From Bacteroidota bacterium (lineage in GTDB: Bacteria > Bacteroidota > Bacteroidia > Chitinophagales > Chitinophagaceae): a DNA stretch of 7,516 nucleotides. The stretch lies in contig JAPLER010000215.1 of assembly GCA_026391115.1 (NCBI GenBank), positions 1-7,516 on the forward strand, given 5' to 3'. The translations under genes were made by a program, and so were the position numbers. The notes beneath the pieces are model-generated. The model was not told the origin of the DNA. It did not search any database and saw only the letters and a list, made by a program, of their open reading frames with translations. Below, piece by piece: positions 5,058 through 7,516 of the stretch; positions within the stretch are counted from its first letter, which is position 1, and every line of letters starts with the position of its first letter.

Positions 5058-7516
5058 ATGCAAATTGTAAAATTTTCTCTATCTGCCATTATAACTATTG
5101 CATTAATTTATATACTCAACATACAAATACAAGTTGGCAAAGACAAGCTGCCTTGCTTGGGTTTATTTCTGTCGCCTCAAAAGGGTTTTTGGGCAAATGC
5201 AGAATCGAAAAATGCAACTTTTGACGGAAGTGTAAAATTAAAAGGTTTGCAAGCAAATGGAGATGTGTACTTTGACGAAAGGTTAGTGCCACATATTTAT
5301 GCAAATAATGATGCAGATGCATACTATATACAAGGTTATTTACACGCCAAATTTAGATTATGGCAAATGGAATTTCAAACACATATTGCTGCTGGTAGAT
5401 TATCTGAAATTCGTGGTAAGGACAGTGCAGCTTTAGCAATAGATAAATTTTTTAGAAGACTGGGAATGGTATATGCAGCAGAAAACTGTGTACAGTTTAT
5501 GGAAAAAGATGCTGCTATGAAAAAAACACTAGATGCCTATACAGCTGGTGTAAATGCCTATATTGATAATATGAAACAAGGTGAAATACCATTTGAATAC
5601 AAATTAATGAATTATAAACCTGAGCATTGGACCAACTTAAAAACTGCATTATTTTTAAAGCTAATGAGTTTTGATTTAACTGGTAGAGATGATGATATTA
5701 CCTACACCAACGGAAAAAATAGTTTTGGCTATGACGAGTTTATGAAAATCTTTCCTAACACTCAAGATTCATTAGACCCCATTATACCAAGAGGAACAAC
5801 GTTTGAAAAACCTGCTATTAATGTCTCCACTCCTACCCTAAAAGATTCTATCTATTTAATGCAAGCCATTGCTTTTAATGATAAACAAATTTTTAATCCA
5901 GATATTGCAAATGGTAGCAATAACTGGGCTGTTGATAGTAGCAAAACAAAAAGCAAAAGACCTATTCTTTGCAACGACCCACATTTGGGGTTAAGTCTCC
6001 CATCGCTTTGGTACGAAATTCAAATTACAACACCACAATATAGTTGCTATGGAGCAAGCTTCCCTGGTTCACCAGCAATTATTATAGGTTTTAACAATAA
6101 TATAGCCTGGGGTGTTACCAATGCAGGACGAGATGTAAAAGATTATTACCAACTTGAGTTTAAAGATGCCTCAATGCAAGAATACAAAGTGGGTAATGAA
6201 TGGCGTAAAGCTAAAATTAGAAATGAAGTCATTAAAATAAAAGGGCAAAAAGATAGTGTTACTGAAAAGTTAGCTATTACTGATTTTGGTGTGGTGATGT
6301 TTGATAAAAACTATAAAGCTAAGCATTACGAAGGCAAATATATTGCTGTAAGATGGACAGCTCACGATGCCAGTAATGAGTTACAAACTTTTATGAAGTT
6401 GAACAAAGCCAAAAACTATGATGAATATCGAGAAGCCATAAAAACATTTGATTGTCCGGGTCAAAATTTTGTATTTGCCAGTAAAACTGGCGATATTGCT
6501 ATTACACAACAAGGCAAATTTGTTGCAAAATGGGATCAACAAGGCGATTTTATTATGCCAGGAACCGATTCTTCATTTATGTGGCAAGGTTTTATTCCTC
6601 AACAGGAAAACCCGACAAACCACAATCCTATACGAGGTTTTGTAAGTAGTGCCAATCAAAAAGCTGTTGATGAAACTTATCCTTATTATTTGGGTAGAGC
6701 AGGAAACTTTCCTCCCTATCGTGGATTAATTATTAATAGAAAACTGGCTGCTATGCAAAATATTACTGCTGCCGATATGAAAGAATTGCAAACAGATAAT
6801 TATGATGTTGTTGCAGAAATTGCTCGACCTATTTTATATAAATATATCGATGAAAACGCTTTGAATGTTGACGGTAAAAAATACTTGGAAATAGTTAAAG
6901 ACTGGAACCTAACAGATGCTTTTGATGAAAAAGCTGCCACTATTTTTTGTTTGTGGTGGAGTAATTTGGACTCACTAATCTACAACGATGACTTTAGTAA
7001 ATTTAAAGTAGCATTACCCAATCGCTTGCAAAGTGCTTTAGCAGATAACCTTTTGCACGATAGTGCCTACAAATACATTGACAATATAAACACCACGCCA
7101 ATAGAAACACTGCAAGAATTAGTAAATACAGCATTTGCAACTACTATCAAACAAATAGTACCACTTGAAAAAGAGGGTAAATTACAATGGGGTAAATACA
7201 GGCAAACATCGGTTTTTCATCCAACTAAAATGGGTGTACTTAGTAGAACTAATTTAACTACTAGTGGCAGTGGCAATTGTATTAATGCTACCAAAGATGC
7301 ACATGGCCCAAGCTGGCGAATGATTGTGCATTTAACCGATGAAGTAGAAGCTTATGGTGTGTATCCTGGTGGACAAAGTGGAAATCCGGGCAGCAGATTT
7401 TACGACAATTTTGTGGATACTTGGGTAGCGGGTAAATACAACAATTTATTATTTGTACCAATGGATAAGGTAAAAGAGAATCCTAAATTCAAATGGCATT
7501 GCAGTTTTAGCAAAGC
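5058..7516 (+). CDS. Penicillin acylase family Ntn hydrolase, 3' end cut by window
   Basis: A self-cleaving amidase of the penicillin/cephalosporin/acyl-homoserine-lactone acylase family, hydrolysing an amide between an acyl chain and an amine; the real substrate cannot be read from sequence. 819 residues are visible without a stop, close to full family length. Residues 5-21 are a hydrophobic signal or anchor segment, so it works in the periplasm or at the membrane. The alpha-chain motif VPHIYANNDADAYYIQGYLH (77-96) leads to WQMEFQTHIAAGRLSEIRG. Autocleavage should occur at Gly286-Ser287 (NGSNNWAVD), making Ser287 the N-terminal nucleophile. Beta-chain position 23 is His309 (NDPHLGL), where penicillin G acylase has Gln. 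GFNNNIAWGVTN (344-355) is the oxyanion-hole region, GPSWRMIVHL holds Arg754, and GGQSGNPGSRFYD is the usual C-terminal motif. The ATG at 5058 is the first start in frame; no Shine-Dalgarno sequence. It is transcribed away from the sigma operon. Confidence 0.95.
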   Translation, partial: MQIVKFSLSAIITIALIYILNIQIQVGKDKLPCLGLFLSPQKGFWANAESKNATFDGSVKLKGLQANGDVYFDERLVPHIYANNDADAYYIQGYLHAKFRLWQMEFQTHIAAGRLSEIRGKDSAALAIDKFFRRLGMVYAAENCVQFMEKDAAMKKTLDAYTAGVNAYIDNMKQGEIPFEYKLMNYKPEHWTNLKTALFLKLMSFDLTGRDDDITYTNGKNSFGYDEFMKIFPNTQDSLDPIIPRGTTFEKPAINVSTPTLKDSIYLMQAIAFNDKQIFNPDIANGSNNWAVDSSKTKSKRPILCNDPHLGLSLPSLWYEIQITTPQYSCYGASFPGSPAIIIGFNNNIAWGVTNAGRDVKDYYQLEFKDASMQEYKVGNEWRKAKIRNEVIKIKGQKDSVTEKLAITDFGVVMFDKNYKAKHYEGKYIAVRWTAHDASNELQTFMKLNKAKNYDEYREAIKTFDCPGQNFVFASKTGDIAITQQGKFVAKWDQQGDFIMPGTDSSFMWQGFIPQQENPTNHNPIRGFVSSANQKAVDETYPYYLGRAGNFPPYRGLIINRKLAAMQNITAADMKELQTDNYDVVAEIARPILYKYIDENALNVDGKKYLEIVKDWNLTDAFDEKAATIFCLWWSNLDSLIYNDDFSKFKVALPNRLQSALADNLLHDSAYKYIDNINTTPIETLQELVNTAFATTIKQIVPLEKEGKLQWGKYRQTSVFHPTKMGVLSRTNLTTSGSGNCINATKDAHGPSWRMIVHLTDEVEAYGVYPGGQSGNPGSRFYDNFVDTWVAGKYNNLLFVPMDKVKENPKFKWHCSFSK

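Noticed and set aside
5116..5322. Minus-strand open frame inside the acylase gene
   Set aside because: The plus-strand acylase frame is continuous here with strong family motifs; the His/Leu-rich antisense product looks like a shadow.
6448..6645. Plus-strand open frame in another phase within the acylase gene
   Set aside because: Fully covered by the acylase reading frame, which shows no break here.

Overview
The window looks like a low-GC Bacteroidota (Bacteroidetes) chromosome. The evidence is the AT-rich spacers, start codons without Shine-Dalgarno sequences, a near-perfect Bacteroidetes-type promoter (TTTG-N19-TACTTTTG) before rplK, ribosomal protein sequences of that phylum's style, and an ECF sigma factor paired with a membrane-anchored protein carrying an outer-membrane-barrel domain. 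Genus cannot be told from the sequence.

Layout. Bases 73-2623, read on the minus strand, hold the ribosomal L1 stalk / L7/L12 stalk cluster in transcription order rplK (L11), rplA (L1), rplJ (L10), rplL (L7/L12). It is closed by a strong hairpin-plus-U-tract terminator at 73-112. A promoter at 2775-2805 with an adjacent A-tract drives it through a leader of about 145 nt. That leader contains a GGGAG hairpin resembling the L1 target on 23S rRNA. The rplK/rplJ/rplL upstream spacers carry short AT-rich repeats and palindromes.

Upstream, also on the minus strand, is a two-gene operon. It encodes an ECF sigma factor (4290-4862, probable TTG start) and, overlapping it by ATGA, a protein with a short cytoplasmic N-terminus, one inner-membrane helix, a long Asn/Lys-rich periplasmic linker and a C-terminal outer-membrane beta-barrel domain. 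This is the architecture of a dual-membrane-spanning anti-sigma factor (Dma type), which could link the outer membrane physically to sigma-factor control. The last barrel strand is out of frame: the reading frame as given ends at 2860, but the -1 frame at a five-base homopolymer (2925-2929) continues into a classic closing beta-strand and stops at 2843. Either a base is missing there, the gene is mutated, or the ribosome shifts frame.

Divergent from the sigma gene, on the plus strand from 5058 and running off the right edge, is a penicillin-acylase-family Ntn hydrolase. It has an N-terminal membrane anchor, the self-cleavage Gly286-Ser287 and a histidine at beta-chain position 23. The shared 195-bp spacer shows no consensus housekeeping promoter in either direction. 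The usual secE-nusG neighbours are not upstream of rplK here.
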